Notes under the pieces: model-generated
The model's database searches: none
Told to the model about the DNA's origin: nothing
Seen by the model: only the letters and a program-made list of their open reading frames with translations
Program-made: the position numbers and the translations under genes
Shown: in pieces, positions 49,906 to 57,100 of the stretch
Layout of the letters: the number at the start of each line of letters is the position of its first letter
How positions within the stretch are numbered: position 1 is the stretch's first letter
Source of the DNA: DAOTYH01 sp034435015
GTDB taxonomy: Bacteria > Chloroflexota > Anaerolineae > Aggregatilineales > UBA3940
Length of the DNA: 64,000 bases
Direction of reading: 5' to 3'
Assembly (NCBI GenBank): GCA_034435015.1
Contig: DAOTYH010000108.1
Span: 53,059-117,058 of the forward strand

Positions 49906-51825
49906 TCATTGAGGGGCAGAAGGAGACAAGAGCCGTGCGTTTTGCTGGACAATCTCCATCATCACGTCTTCCCGCAGATGCAGGGTATTCTTGAAAACAA
50001 GCGCCATCGGATGGTCGTAGACAGTGAATGACTCGTCGGCTGGCCCCAGCATAAGATCACAATGGGACATGGCCCCTGGTGGGATGTTCAAACCGGCACG
50101 TGAGAATGGATCGTCACACACCCTTAGGCCAAAGAGGTTAGGTGTGCGGACGAACACTCTGTCTAGCTCAAAGCCTAGGTCGCCGGCAAACAGTGACCGA
50201 TAGTAAGCTGATGTCAGGGGGTAACGCTCAGGCAATCGGGGGACCACGCCGTACAGCCGGCTGCTGGACAGGATTAAGTAGTCAGCCTGAGAGAGAGCAG
50301 AGAGCAACGCCAGCAGTTTGTCTTCGTTGTCTGGTTCCGCAAACGGATCAAGGAGCAGGGTGGTATAGGTCCTGTCGCGCAGATACAGAGTGCCGTCTGT
50401 GGCTAGGTCAAGGGGCAGGGGATCGTCCCAGCGTTCGACAGCCAGCATTGTGCCATGCGGCAAAGACCGGTAGACCCACAAGCTGGCCTCGATCCACGGA
50501 TGGGGGCGTGAGTACATGTTGTGAAATGCCAGTGCATACAGAAAGGTGGGAATAAGGACGAGCAAGGCCATGATAAGGCGCATTGGTATTCTGCGAACAG
50601 GGTTTCTGAGCGATGTGAGCATCCCGCCGGCCAGCGCAAACAACACCGGTGTGAGCGGCAGGGCATAGCGCGGGAACTTGACCATGGGCAGACCGGCTGT
50701 CAGCAACATGATACAGCACCACGTCAGAAGTATGCTCACTGGGCGGGAATGGGTACGGACAGCGCGATAGACAGCCCATCCCAGCCCGGTATAACAGGCC
50801 GGAGTCAGCGGCAGGCCAAGTTCCCAGCGTGCCTGCTGTTCAATAAGATATGCCAGCGGCGGTGTGCCAATGTACTGCCGGGTGAAGGGCCAGTCAAGGT
50901 AGCCCGCCGCCATGTCGGCCTGCGTGACCAGCTCTGTCAAAAAGGGGGCTGGATCAAGCACGGTGTAGGGATTGGTCAGTGTAAAGGCCACTGCCCCCGA
51001 CAGGAGGGTGAGCCAGAAGGCGGGCATATCCAACAGATATACTTTGCGTCCCTCAAGGCGTAAATGGGCTACCAGAATCGGGATTATCAGCAGGATGGCG
51101 GTGGCCTTGCATCCTGTTGCCAGTCCGGCACATAGGCCGGCTAGCAGGCTGTCGCGGCGGTGCCGGGATTCTGTATAGCGTACCAGTAGCCAGAGCGTCA
51201 AAGTGACGGTTAACCCCAGCGCGGTATCCACGGTGCCAAAGTGGGCATTCTGGATGTGCAGGACAGCTATTGCACAGCAGGCCGCCGCCGTGATACCAGC
51301 CCAGCGATTAAACAACTTGCGTGCCAGCAGGAACGTAACCAGCACAGTCAATGTGTCATACAGAGCAGACAGCGCCCGTCCTGTGTAAGTCAAGCGAGCC
51401 AGATGTGTTTGATCGGATACATCCAGCAGACGGCCAAAGGATGTATGCGGGGAAAGCGAATCGCACAATACACTGCCTGCTATGCCGCATGGCAGGCTGA
51501 TCAGACGCTCGGTGGCGGCGATCATATATAGCGGGAGATGTCCATAGGGGTAGGGGCGTTCAGACCCGTCTGGGGCACGGAGGGGATTCAATGGCGAGCT
51601 AGGCCGTAGAGCGTCGCCTAGGCTGGCGGGTATTTCAATCGTCTGAGCTACAAACAGGATGGCCCGCTCGTCTGGATGCAGGTTATTCCCGCCATCCCAA
51701 TCGGCATGGGAGAGCCGCAGTACAGCGGCGAAGGCCATAATACTGACAAGCAGAAAAGAGGTCACCCAAGCATGAATGCTGGCATGACCTCTCAAAGTGT
51801 CAGCTTTGGCTGTTAATTCTGTCAA
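49906..51825 (-). CDS. GT39-type membrane glycosyltransferase
   Basis: A 639-residue polytopic protein with about ten hydrophobic segments. After the first helix it has the acidic loop RLSHADWDGGNNLHPDERAILF, similar to the DWDEGEHLHPDERF loop of the giant GT39-YYY protein, so the two are paralogues. A soluble domain covers about 470-639. The TTG start overlaps the LivF stop (TTGA), and no other start is close, so it is expressed with the transporter operon. Likely uses a polyprenyl-phosphate sugar at the outer membrane face; acceptor unknown. It is an odd companion for a transporter. Confidence 0.75.
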   Translation of the reverse strand: MTELTAKADTLRGHASIHAWVTSFLLVSIMAFAAVLRLSHADWDGGNNLHPDERAILFVAQTIEIPASLGDALRPSSPLNPLRAPDGSERPYPYGHLPLYMIAATERLISLPCGIAGSVLCDSLSPHTSFGRLLDVSDQTHLARLTYTGRALSALYDTLTVLVTFLLARKLFNRWAGITAAACCAIAVLHIQNAHFGTVDTALGLTVTLTLWLLVRYTESRHRRDSLLAGLCAGLATGCKATAILLIIPILVAHLRLEGRKVYLLDMPAFWLTLLSGAVAFTLTNPYTVLDPAPFLTELVTQADMAAGYLDWPFTRQYIGTPPLAYLIEQQARWELGLPLTPACYTGLGWAVYRAVRTHSRPVSILLTWCCIMLLTAGLPMVKFPRYALPLTPVLFALAGGMLTSLRNPVRRIPMRLIMALLVLIPTFLYALAFHNMYSRPHPWIEASLWVYRSLPHGTMLAVERWDDPLPLDLATDGTLYLRDRTYTTLLLDPFAEPDNEDKLLALLSALSQADYLILSSSRLYGVVPRLPERYPLTSAYYRSLFAGDLGFELDRVFVRTPNLFGLRVCDDPFSRAGLNIPPGAMSHCDLMLGPADESFTVYDHPMALVFKNTLHLREDVMMEIVQQNARLLSPSAPQ

Positions 51826-52535
51826 TTTTCGCCCAGATAAGCTTTGCGTACCATTTCATTGGCAAGGAGTTCCTTGCCGGTTCCGGCCAGCACAATCTCA
51901 CCCGTCTGGAGCACATAACCACGATGGCAGACCGAAAGCGCAATCTGGGCGTTTTGCTCCACTAACAGAATGGTTGTGCCTTGCTGGTTAAGCCGCTCAA
52001 TGATGGAAAAGATCTCCTGTACAAGAATGGGGGCCAGTCCCATTGAAGGCTCGTCCAACAACATGATACGCGGTTCGGCCATCAATGCCCGCCCGATCGC
52101 GAGCATCTGTTGCTCACCGCCGGAGAGTGTCCCGCCTGCTTGATGCTGTCGTTCCTTGAGGCGCGGGAAGATTTCATAGACCATCTCGAATGACCGGGCG
52201 ACAGCCGCCTTATCCCGACGGGTATAGGCACCCAGATCAAGATTTTCATGCACTGTCAGGCGGGAAAAGATGCGCCTTCCCTCCGGAACCTGAGTAACGC
52301 CCAGCTTTACGATCTCGTGCGGGCGGGCATGGGTGATGTCCTGCCCGTCTAGCAACACAGTCCCGTGACGGGCAGGAGTGATCCCGCAGATCGTGTTGAG
52401 CGTGGTGGACTTGCCCGCGCCATTCCCGCCGATCAGGGTTACAATTTCTCCTTGCTCAACGGTGATCGAGATGCCGCGCAGGGCGTGGATGTTGCCGTAG
52501 TAAGTATGGATATCGCGAAGCTCAAGGAGGCTCAT
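51822..52535 (-). CDS. livF: branched-chain amino acid ABC transporter ATP-binding protein LivF
   Basis: A 237-residue ABC ATPase of LivF length. Walker A GGNGAGKST, Walker B IMLLDEPSMGLAP and signature LSGGEQQML are intact. The QVPEGRRIFSRLTVHENLDLG region is the LivF hallmark. It forms the ATPase heterodimer with LivG that powers import. It overlaps LivG by 4 bases upstream. Confidence 0.93.
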   Translation of the reverse strand: MSLLELRDIHTYYGNIHALRGISITVEQGEIVTLIGGNGAGKSTTLNTICGITPARHGTVLLDGQDITHARPHEIVKLGVTQVPEGRRIFSRLTVHENLDLGAYTRRDKAAVARSFEMVYEIFPRLKERQHQAGGTLSGGEQQMLAIGRALMAEPRIMLLDEPSMGLAPILVQEIFSIIERLNQQGTTILLVEQNAQIALSVCHRGYVLQTGEIVLAGTGKELLANEMVRKAYLGEN

Positions 52536-53311
52536 TGTTTTGCTACCTCCATAGGGCGGCCCAGGTAGGCTTCGATAACGGCCGGGTTGTTCTGGATTTC
52601 TGCGGGCGTCCCCTCGGCGATCTTGACCCCATAGTCCAGCACAGCGACTCGCTCTGAGATACCCATGACAACCCGCATGTCATGCTCAATCAGCAGAATG
52701 GTCAGGTGAAGCTCATCGCGCAGTCGTACAATGAAATCCATGAGATCGCTCGTCTCGTTGGGGTTCATGCCCGCCGTTGGTTCGTCCAGCAGGAGTAGTT
52801 TGGGGTCTGAGGCCAGTGCGCGGGCGATCTCCAGACGCCGTTGAGCACCATAGGGCAGGTTCTTTGCCAGTGTGTCTCCCTGACCTTTCAACCCGACGAA
52901 CTCTAGAATCTCTTGGGCCTTTGCAAGGGCCTCGCGCTCTTCTCGAACACTGGCTGGCAGACGCAAGACGGCATCTATAAAGCCGCCGCGCAAGCGTGTA
53001 TGCCGCCCAACAAGGATGTTTTCTAGAGCTGTCATGGCTTTGAACAGGCGGATGTTCTGATAGGTACGAGCCAGCCCCAGCTTGGCGATCTGATGAGGGC
53101 GCAACTTGACCAGTGATTGTCCTTCGAAGGAGATAGACCCCTCTTCTGGGACGTAGAACCCTGTGATGCAGTTAAAAAGGGTTGTCTTGCCGGCTCCGTT
53201 AGGACCAATTACGCTAAAAATGGTACGTGCCGGTACGTCAAGGTCTACCTGACTGACAGCAACGAGGCCGCCGAATCGTTTAGTGAGGGCGCGAATTTCG
53301 AGTAGGCTCAT
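52532..53311 (-). CDS. livG: branched-chain amino acid ABC transporter ATP-binding protein LivG
   Basis: A 259-residue ABC ATPase. Walker A GPNGAGKTTLFNCITGFY, signature LPYGAQRRLEIARAL, Walker B LLLLDEPTAGMNP and the ARTYQNIRLFKAMTALENILVG segment define LivG. The C-terminal LLIEHDMRVVMGISERVAVLDYG is typical. It overlaps both LivM and LivF genes by 4 bases, indicating coupled translation. Confidence 0.93.
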   Translation of the reverse strand: MSLLEIRALTKRFGGLVAVSQVDLDVPARTIFSVIGPNGAGKTTLFNCITGFYVPEEGSISFEGQSLVKLRPHQIAKLGLARTYQNIRLFKAMTALENILVGRHTRLRGGFIDAVLRLPASVREEREALAKAQEILEFVGLKGQGDTLAKNLPYGAQRRLEIARALASDPKLLLLDEPTAGMNPNETSDLMDFIVRLRDELHLTILLIEHDMRVVMGISERVAVLDYGVKIAEGTPAEIQNNPAVIEAYLGRPMEVAKQ

Positions 53312-54393
53312 GATGGATTCGCTCCTGTGGGGGCCTCCGCGACCTCAGGCGTCTGCTTTTCGTCGGGCTCTGGTTCTATCTCGCCGTTTTCAGGCTTCAG
53401 CTCCATTTGCAGTCGCCGTGAAGGGATGAAACCCTGAGGCCGGACGGTCATCATGATGACCAGTAGCAGGCCGAACAGCAGTTGGCGGTAGTCTGAGAAT
53501 TGGCGCAGAATATCGGGCAAGGCGATCAGCGCAAAAGACCCGATCACTACGCCCGGTATGCTGCCCAGCCCGCCAATGATGATCAGCGAGAGGGTGTTGA
53601 TAGAGACAAACAGGTTGAAGTTGTCAGGGAAGATCGAACCCTGCCAGGCCGCAAAGATGACACCGCCCAGCCCGCCCATGAAGGCGCCTACTGAGAAAGC
53701 CAACAGTTTATAGTGGTTGGTGTTAATCCCTGTCATCTCGGCGGCGTCTTCATCTTCGCGTATGGCATTCCATGCCCGGCCAAGACGAGAGTTGCTCAGT
53801 CGGGTGGTAAAGAAGATCATGATCAGCCCAAAGACAAAGATCAGGTAGTAGAAGTGAGTGCCGGTATGTATTTCCAGCCCGAACAACATAGGAGAGTCAA
53901 TCCCGATCACGCCCTGCGAGCCGTTAGTCAGTCCGCGCAGATTGGTGATCAGGATACGGATGATCTCACCGAAGCCCAGTGTGACGATGGCAAGGTAGTC
54001 GCCGCGAGTCCGCATCACGGGCAGTCCCAGCAGGAAACCAGCTAGGGCGGCAAGGCCAGCCGCAATTGGCAGTAGAAGCCAGAAAGAAAAGTGCAGGCCG
54101 AAAAAGTCGGAGGCCAGCAGAGCATAGGTATAAGCGCCAATGGCGTAGAAGGCGGCATAGCCCAGATTAAGCAACCCGCTGAAGCCGACTACCACGTTGA
54201 GGCCTAGTCCTAGGATGATGTACAGTCCTGCGTAGCCGACTACCCGCACCCAGAAAGCCCGTTGCGGAAAGTCAAACAGCGGCATGATGGCAACTGCAAT
54301 AGCCAGCAAAGCAAAGGCGGCCCGTCCTCCCCACTGGCTGGCTGTGAGCTTGCCCCATGCTGTGAACAAAGAGTTGGATAGTTTGTCGCTCAT
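53308..54393 (-). CDS. livM: branched-chain amino acid ABC transporter permease LivM
   Basis: A 361-residue permease with about eight to ten membrane segments, the LivM hallmarks YIILGLGLNVVVGFSGLLNLGYAAFYAIGAYT and IREDEDAAEMTGIN, and a C-terminal acidic tail (about 25 residues, Pro/Glu-rich) that is probably cytosolic and not typical. It overlaps LivG by 4 bases and lies 9 bases after LivH. Confidence 0.92.
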   Translation of the reverse strand: MSDKLSNSLFTAWGKLTASQWGGRAAFALLAIAVAIMPLFDFPQRAFWVRVVGYAGLYIILGLGLNVVVGFSGLLNLGYAAFYAIGAYTYALLASDFFGLHFSFWLLLPIAAGLAALAGFLLGLPVMRTRGDYLAIVTLGFGEIIRILITNLRGLTNGSQGVIGIDSPMLFGLEIHTGTHFYYLIFVFGLIMIFFTTRLSNSRLGRAWNAIREDEDAAEMTGINTNHYKLLAFSVGAFMGGLGGVIFAAWQGSIFPDNFNLFVSINTLSLIIIGGLGSIPGVVIGSFALIALPDILRQFSDYRQLLFGLLLVIMMTVRPQGFIPSRRLQMELKPENGEIEPEPDEKQTPEVAEAPTGANPS

Positions 54394-54402
54394 GGTCGTC
54401 TT

Positions 54403-55425
54403 CTACAGCTTTTTCTGGCCCAGCATTTCACCAAGCAGGCCAGTAGGTTTAAAGATCAAGATTAGAACGAGCAGACCGAAAGCTACAACGTCCTTATATA
54501 CCGCCGGTAAAAACTGCACACCGATTGTTTCGGCTAATCCTAGCACATATCCACCCAGCATGGCACCGGGGATGTTGCCAATACCCCCCAGCACAGCGGC
54601 AGTAAAGGCTTTGATGCCCGGTACAAATCCCATCGTGGGGCGTATCTGCAGATAGTACATGCCGACCATGACACCGGCCAGACCAGCAAGGCTTGAGCCG
54701 ATCAGGAAGGTACGTGAGATGATCTGATCGATGTTAATACCCATCAGGGCCGCAACCTCTTTATCCTCTGACACGGCTCGCATGGCCCGCCCCAAACGGG
54801 TGCGTTTGACCAACAGATAGAGGCCGGCCATCATGGTGATAGAAATAATAGGGATAATGATACGGCTGTAAGCGATATGCACAGGCCCAATGTCTATACC
54901 TTCCACGCCAAAAACGCCCGGATAGCTCTTGACACGTGCCCCTCCGAAGTCGTCCAGCACCCCTACCACACTTGTTTGCCAGCTTGCGGGAAAGAGTGCA
55001 CTACTGCCCAGGCTGATGCTCATGACGGCGCGGCCCATATTGGGCAACAAGCGGACGAGCTCTTGTAGGAAGACCGATACCCCAATAGCACTGATCAGGG
55101 GTGCCAGGCGGGCGGCCTTTCGGAGAGGGCGGTAGGCCAGCCGTTCAACCGTTATGCCTGTAAGGCCAGCCCCTGCCATACCAGCCACGAAGGTCAGGAT
55201 AATGGCTAATACGGGACTACGATCATACAGCCCTACCTCAATAAAACGATTAAGGGCAAACAGGCCCACATAAGCGCCCATCATGAACATCTCGCTGTGA
55301 GCAAAGTTGATCATCAACAGCACGCCATATACCATCGTGTAGCCTAAGGCGATCAGGGCGTAGAAGCTACCGACGGTCAGGCCATTCACCAGTTGTTCAG
55401 CAAAGGTTGACCAATTGAAGCTCAT
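54403..55425 (-). CDS. livH: branched-chain amino acid ABC transporter permease LivH
   Basis: A 340-residue integral membrane permease with about eight hydrophobic segments. NGLTVGSFYALIALGYTMVYGVLLMINFAHSE at the N-terminus and RAVSEDKEVAALMGIN (the EAA-like loop contacting the ATPase) are diagnostic. It pairs with LivM to form the translocation path. Located 138 bases downstream of the binding protein gene. Confidence 0.92.
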   Translation of the reverse strand: MSFNWSTFAEQLVNGLTVGSFYALIALGYTMVYGVLLMINFAHSEMFMMGAYVGLFALNRFIEVGLYDRSPVLAIILTFVAGMAGAGLTGITVERLAYRPLRKAARLAPLISAIGVSVFLQELVRLLPNMGRAVMSISLGSSALFPASWQTSVVGVLDDFGGARVKSYPGVFGVEGIDIGPVHIAYSRIIIPIISITMMAGLYLLVKRTRLGRAMRAVSEDKEVAALMGINIDQIISRTFLIGSSLAGLAGVMVGMYYLQIRPTMGFVPGIKAFTAAVLGGIGNIPGAMLGGYVLGLAETIGVQFLPAVYKDVVAFGLLVLILIFKPTGLLGEMLGQKKL

Positions 55426-55479
55426 GGCTTCTCATTCCCTTCGTTAACTTGACAGCCACCAGTGCCATAATATGGACAA

Positions 55480-55519
55480 TCACCCCAGAAGGCGGGACAA
55501 ACGATGCCCTCTGGGGTGA
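55480..55519 (-). terminator. intercistronic hairpin between binding protein and livH
   Basis: A 10-bp stem TCACCCCAGA / TCTGGGGTGA with a 20-base loop that contains a weaker GGC/GCC extension. It lies between the binding protein and LivH genes on the minus strand. It may attenuate transcription into livH or protect the upstream mRNA, giving more binding protein than permease. Confidence 0.5.
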
Positions 55520-55563
55520 ATGCTCAGGGGTTGCTTGGTGGTTGCCCGCGTTGCACCGACAGA

Positions 55564-56844
55564 CTACCCGCCAAAGTCAACCTTCTTGACCTCGACAAAC
55601 TCGCCATCTTGAACCTGGAAGACAGTGATAGACACAGCCTTCAGGTCGCCGGTCTCGGTGAACTCCAGATGGCCGGTGATGCCGTCGTAAACCATGGCGC
55701 GGATTGCGTCAGCCAGTGCCTTGCGGCCAATGACGAGGTTGCCATCCGCATCAATGCGGGCTACGCTTTCAGCCGCACGGAGGATGATCGTCGCCGCATC
55801 GTAAGAGCCAGGGCCGTAAGCAACTGGCGGGCCGCCGAACTGCTCGCTGAAGCGGGCTTCCCACTCCTCGTAGCCGGTGGCACCACCAACAGCGCCAAAG
55901 GTCGCATAGCTGCCTTCAGCGGCGCCGCCGGAGGCATCAATGAAGGTTGGCTTCGACTTGATGCCGTCAGGCCCCATGAAGACGCCTTCGAAGCCAGCGG
56001 CACGGAGCTGGCTGATGAGCAAGGCGCCCTCAGCGTCCATTCCACCGAAGTAGATGGCTTCAGGGTTGTCAGCAGTTACTGTTGCGATCACGGCGCTGAA
56101 GTCAGTATCACCACGGGTGATGCCCTCAAAAGCGGTCACTGTACCGCCGGCGGCCTCGAACTTGGTCTTCAAGGCTTCGGCGATGCCCTGCCCGTAGATG
56201 CTCTGGTCATGGATGATAGCCAGAGTGGACAGGCCAAGGTCCTCTCTCAGGAAGTCTGATGTTACCTGAGCCTGCAGGTCATCGTTGGCCACAATACGGA
56301 ACAGGTTCTGGTAGCCGCGTGCGGTCACGATGACAGCGGTAGAAGACGGAGTGATCAGAACGACGTTGTGCTCCGCGTAGATGTCCGAGGCAGGCACCAC
56401 AGTACCGGAGCACATCGGGCCAACAACAGCCAGAATAGCGGGGTCGGCAGAGAACTGCTCGGCGACTGTTACGCCGGGAGCACCTTCGCACCCGTCGTCA
56501 CCACCCTCAGCTACCAATTCCCAACCCATAAGGTTGCCGCCGAAGTCCTGAATGGCGAGTGTTACGCCGTTCAGCATGTCCTGCCCGTAGACAGCGTAGC
56601 CGCCGGTCAGGGCTGAGGAAACGCCGATCTTGATCTGGGTGCCCGGCGCAAAGACCATCTCGCCCCATTCATCGGCTGGGGCGGCTTCTTCGGTAGCGGC
56701 GGCCTCCTCAGTGGCGGCGGCCTCTTCGGTAGCGGCGGCCTCTTCGGTAGCGGCGGCCTCAGGTGCGGGTGTCGCACGGCCGCACCCGACAGCCAAAACG
56801 GCTATCAGGCTCATAACGATCAGCAGTGCAAAAAATCTCTTCAT
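55564..56844 (-). CDS. ABC transporter substrate-binding lipoprotein (LivJ-like)
   Basis: A 426-residue exported solute-binding protein. A signal peptide ends in a lipobox LAVGC (Cys near residue 21). A linker with Glu-Glu-Ala-Ala-Ala-Thr repeats covers about residues 33-56. The mature domain is of the type-1 periplasmic binding fold (IKIGVSSALTGGYAVYGQDMLNG, then AVVGPMCSGTVVPASDIY and ITPSSTAVIV). The family binds branched-chain amino acids but also amides or urea, so the ligand is not certain. First gene of the transporter operon with a strong promoter upstream. Confidence 0.92.
   Translation of the reverse strand: MKRFFALLIVMSLIAVLAVGCGRATPAPEAAATEEAAATEEAAATEEAAATEEAAPADEWGEMVFAPGTQIKIGVSSALTGGYAVYGQDMLNGVTLAIQDFGGNLMGWELVAEGGDDGCEGAPGVTVAEQFSADPAILAVVGPMCSGTVVPASDIYAEHNVVLITPSSTAVIVTARGYQNLFRIVANDDLQAQVTSDFLREDLGLSTLAIIHDQSIYGQGIAEALKTKFEAAGGTVTAFEGITRGDTDFSAVIATVTADNPEAIYFGGMDAEGALLISQLRAAGFEGVFMGPDGIKSKPTFIDASGGAAEGSYATFGAVGGATGYEEWEARFSEQFGGPPVAYGPGSYDAATIILRAAESVARIDADGNLVIGRKALADAIRAMVYDGITGHLEFTETGDLKAVSITVFQVQDGEFVEVKKVDFGG
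56681..56760. repeat. 18-base coding tandem repeat in the lipoprotein linker
   Basis: About four copies of an 18-base unit (GCGGCGGCCTCTTCGGTA and near copies) encoding Ala-Ala-Ala-Thr-Glu-Glu. Two neighbouring copies are identical and others differ by two or three bases. Such repeats can change copy number by slippage or recombination and alter linker length without frameshift. Confidence 0.85.
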
Positions 56845-56889
56845 TGTCTTCTCTCCTCAAGCAGTGGTAAGTGATGAGTTAACGAGATT

Positions 56890-56928
56890 CTAGCTATTTA
56901 GGTGACGAAGATAGTCCTCCTCGATCAT
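56890..56928 (-). CDS. possible 12-codon leader peptide before the binding protein
   Basis: ATG at 56928 with a GGGGGGTGA SD-like run upstream, 12 codons ending in TAG (56890), giving a peptide with Ile, two Leu and no clear regulatory run. It lies in the 5' leader of the transporter operon, 45 bases before the binding protein gene. Evidence is weak; it could be chance. Confidence 0.25.
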   Translation of the reverse strand: MIEEDYLRHLNS

Positions 56929-56960
56929 TCACCCCCCTTCTGCTTGTACCTGTATATCAA

Positions 56961-56991
56961 TGAGCGTCTTCCACATCTGGGAAGGCGCTCA
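56961..56991 (-). promoter_or_regulatory. leader hairpin of the transporter operon
   Basis: A 12-bp stem with one G-U pair (TGAGCGTCTTCC / GGAAGGCGCTCA) and a 7-base loop. It starts about 8 bases after the predicted transcription start, so it would cap the 5' end of the mRNA and may stabilise it. Confidence 0.6.
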
Positions 56992-57005
56992 TCACTTAAA
57001 CAGGC

Positions 57006-57035
57006 ATGTTATCATAGTTTTGAGATTGATGTCAA
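57006..57035 (-). promoter_or_regulatory. sigma70-type promoter of the transporter operon
   Basis: A perfect TTGACA -35 (57035-57030) and TGA-TAACAT extended -10 (57011-57006) separated by 18 bases, on the minus strand. The leader to the binding protein ATG is about 155 bases. Confidence 0.75.
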
Positions 57036-57100
57036 GAGTCTTTTCACAGATTGCATGGGCATTTGTGAACCCGCATGGTTGTTTTGGTTACTAACACCTG

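Noticed and set aside
56681..56760. Possible CRISPR-like repeats
   Set aside because: The repeats are direct, in frame, without spacers of unique sequence, and encode a protein linker.
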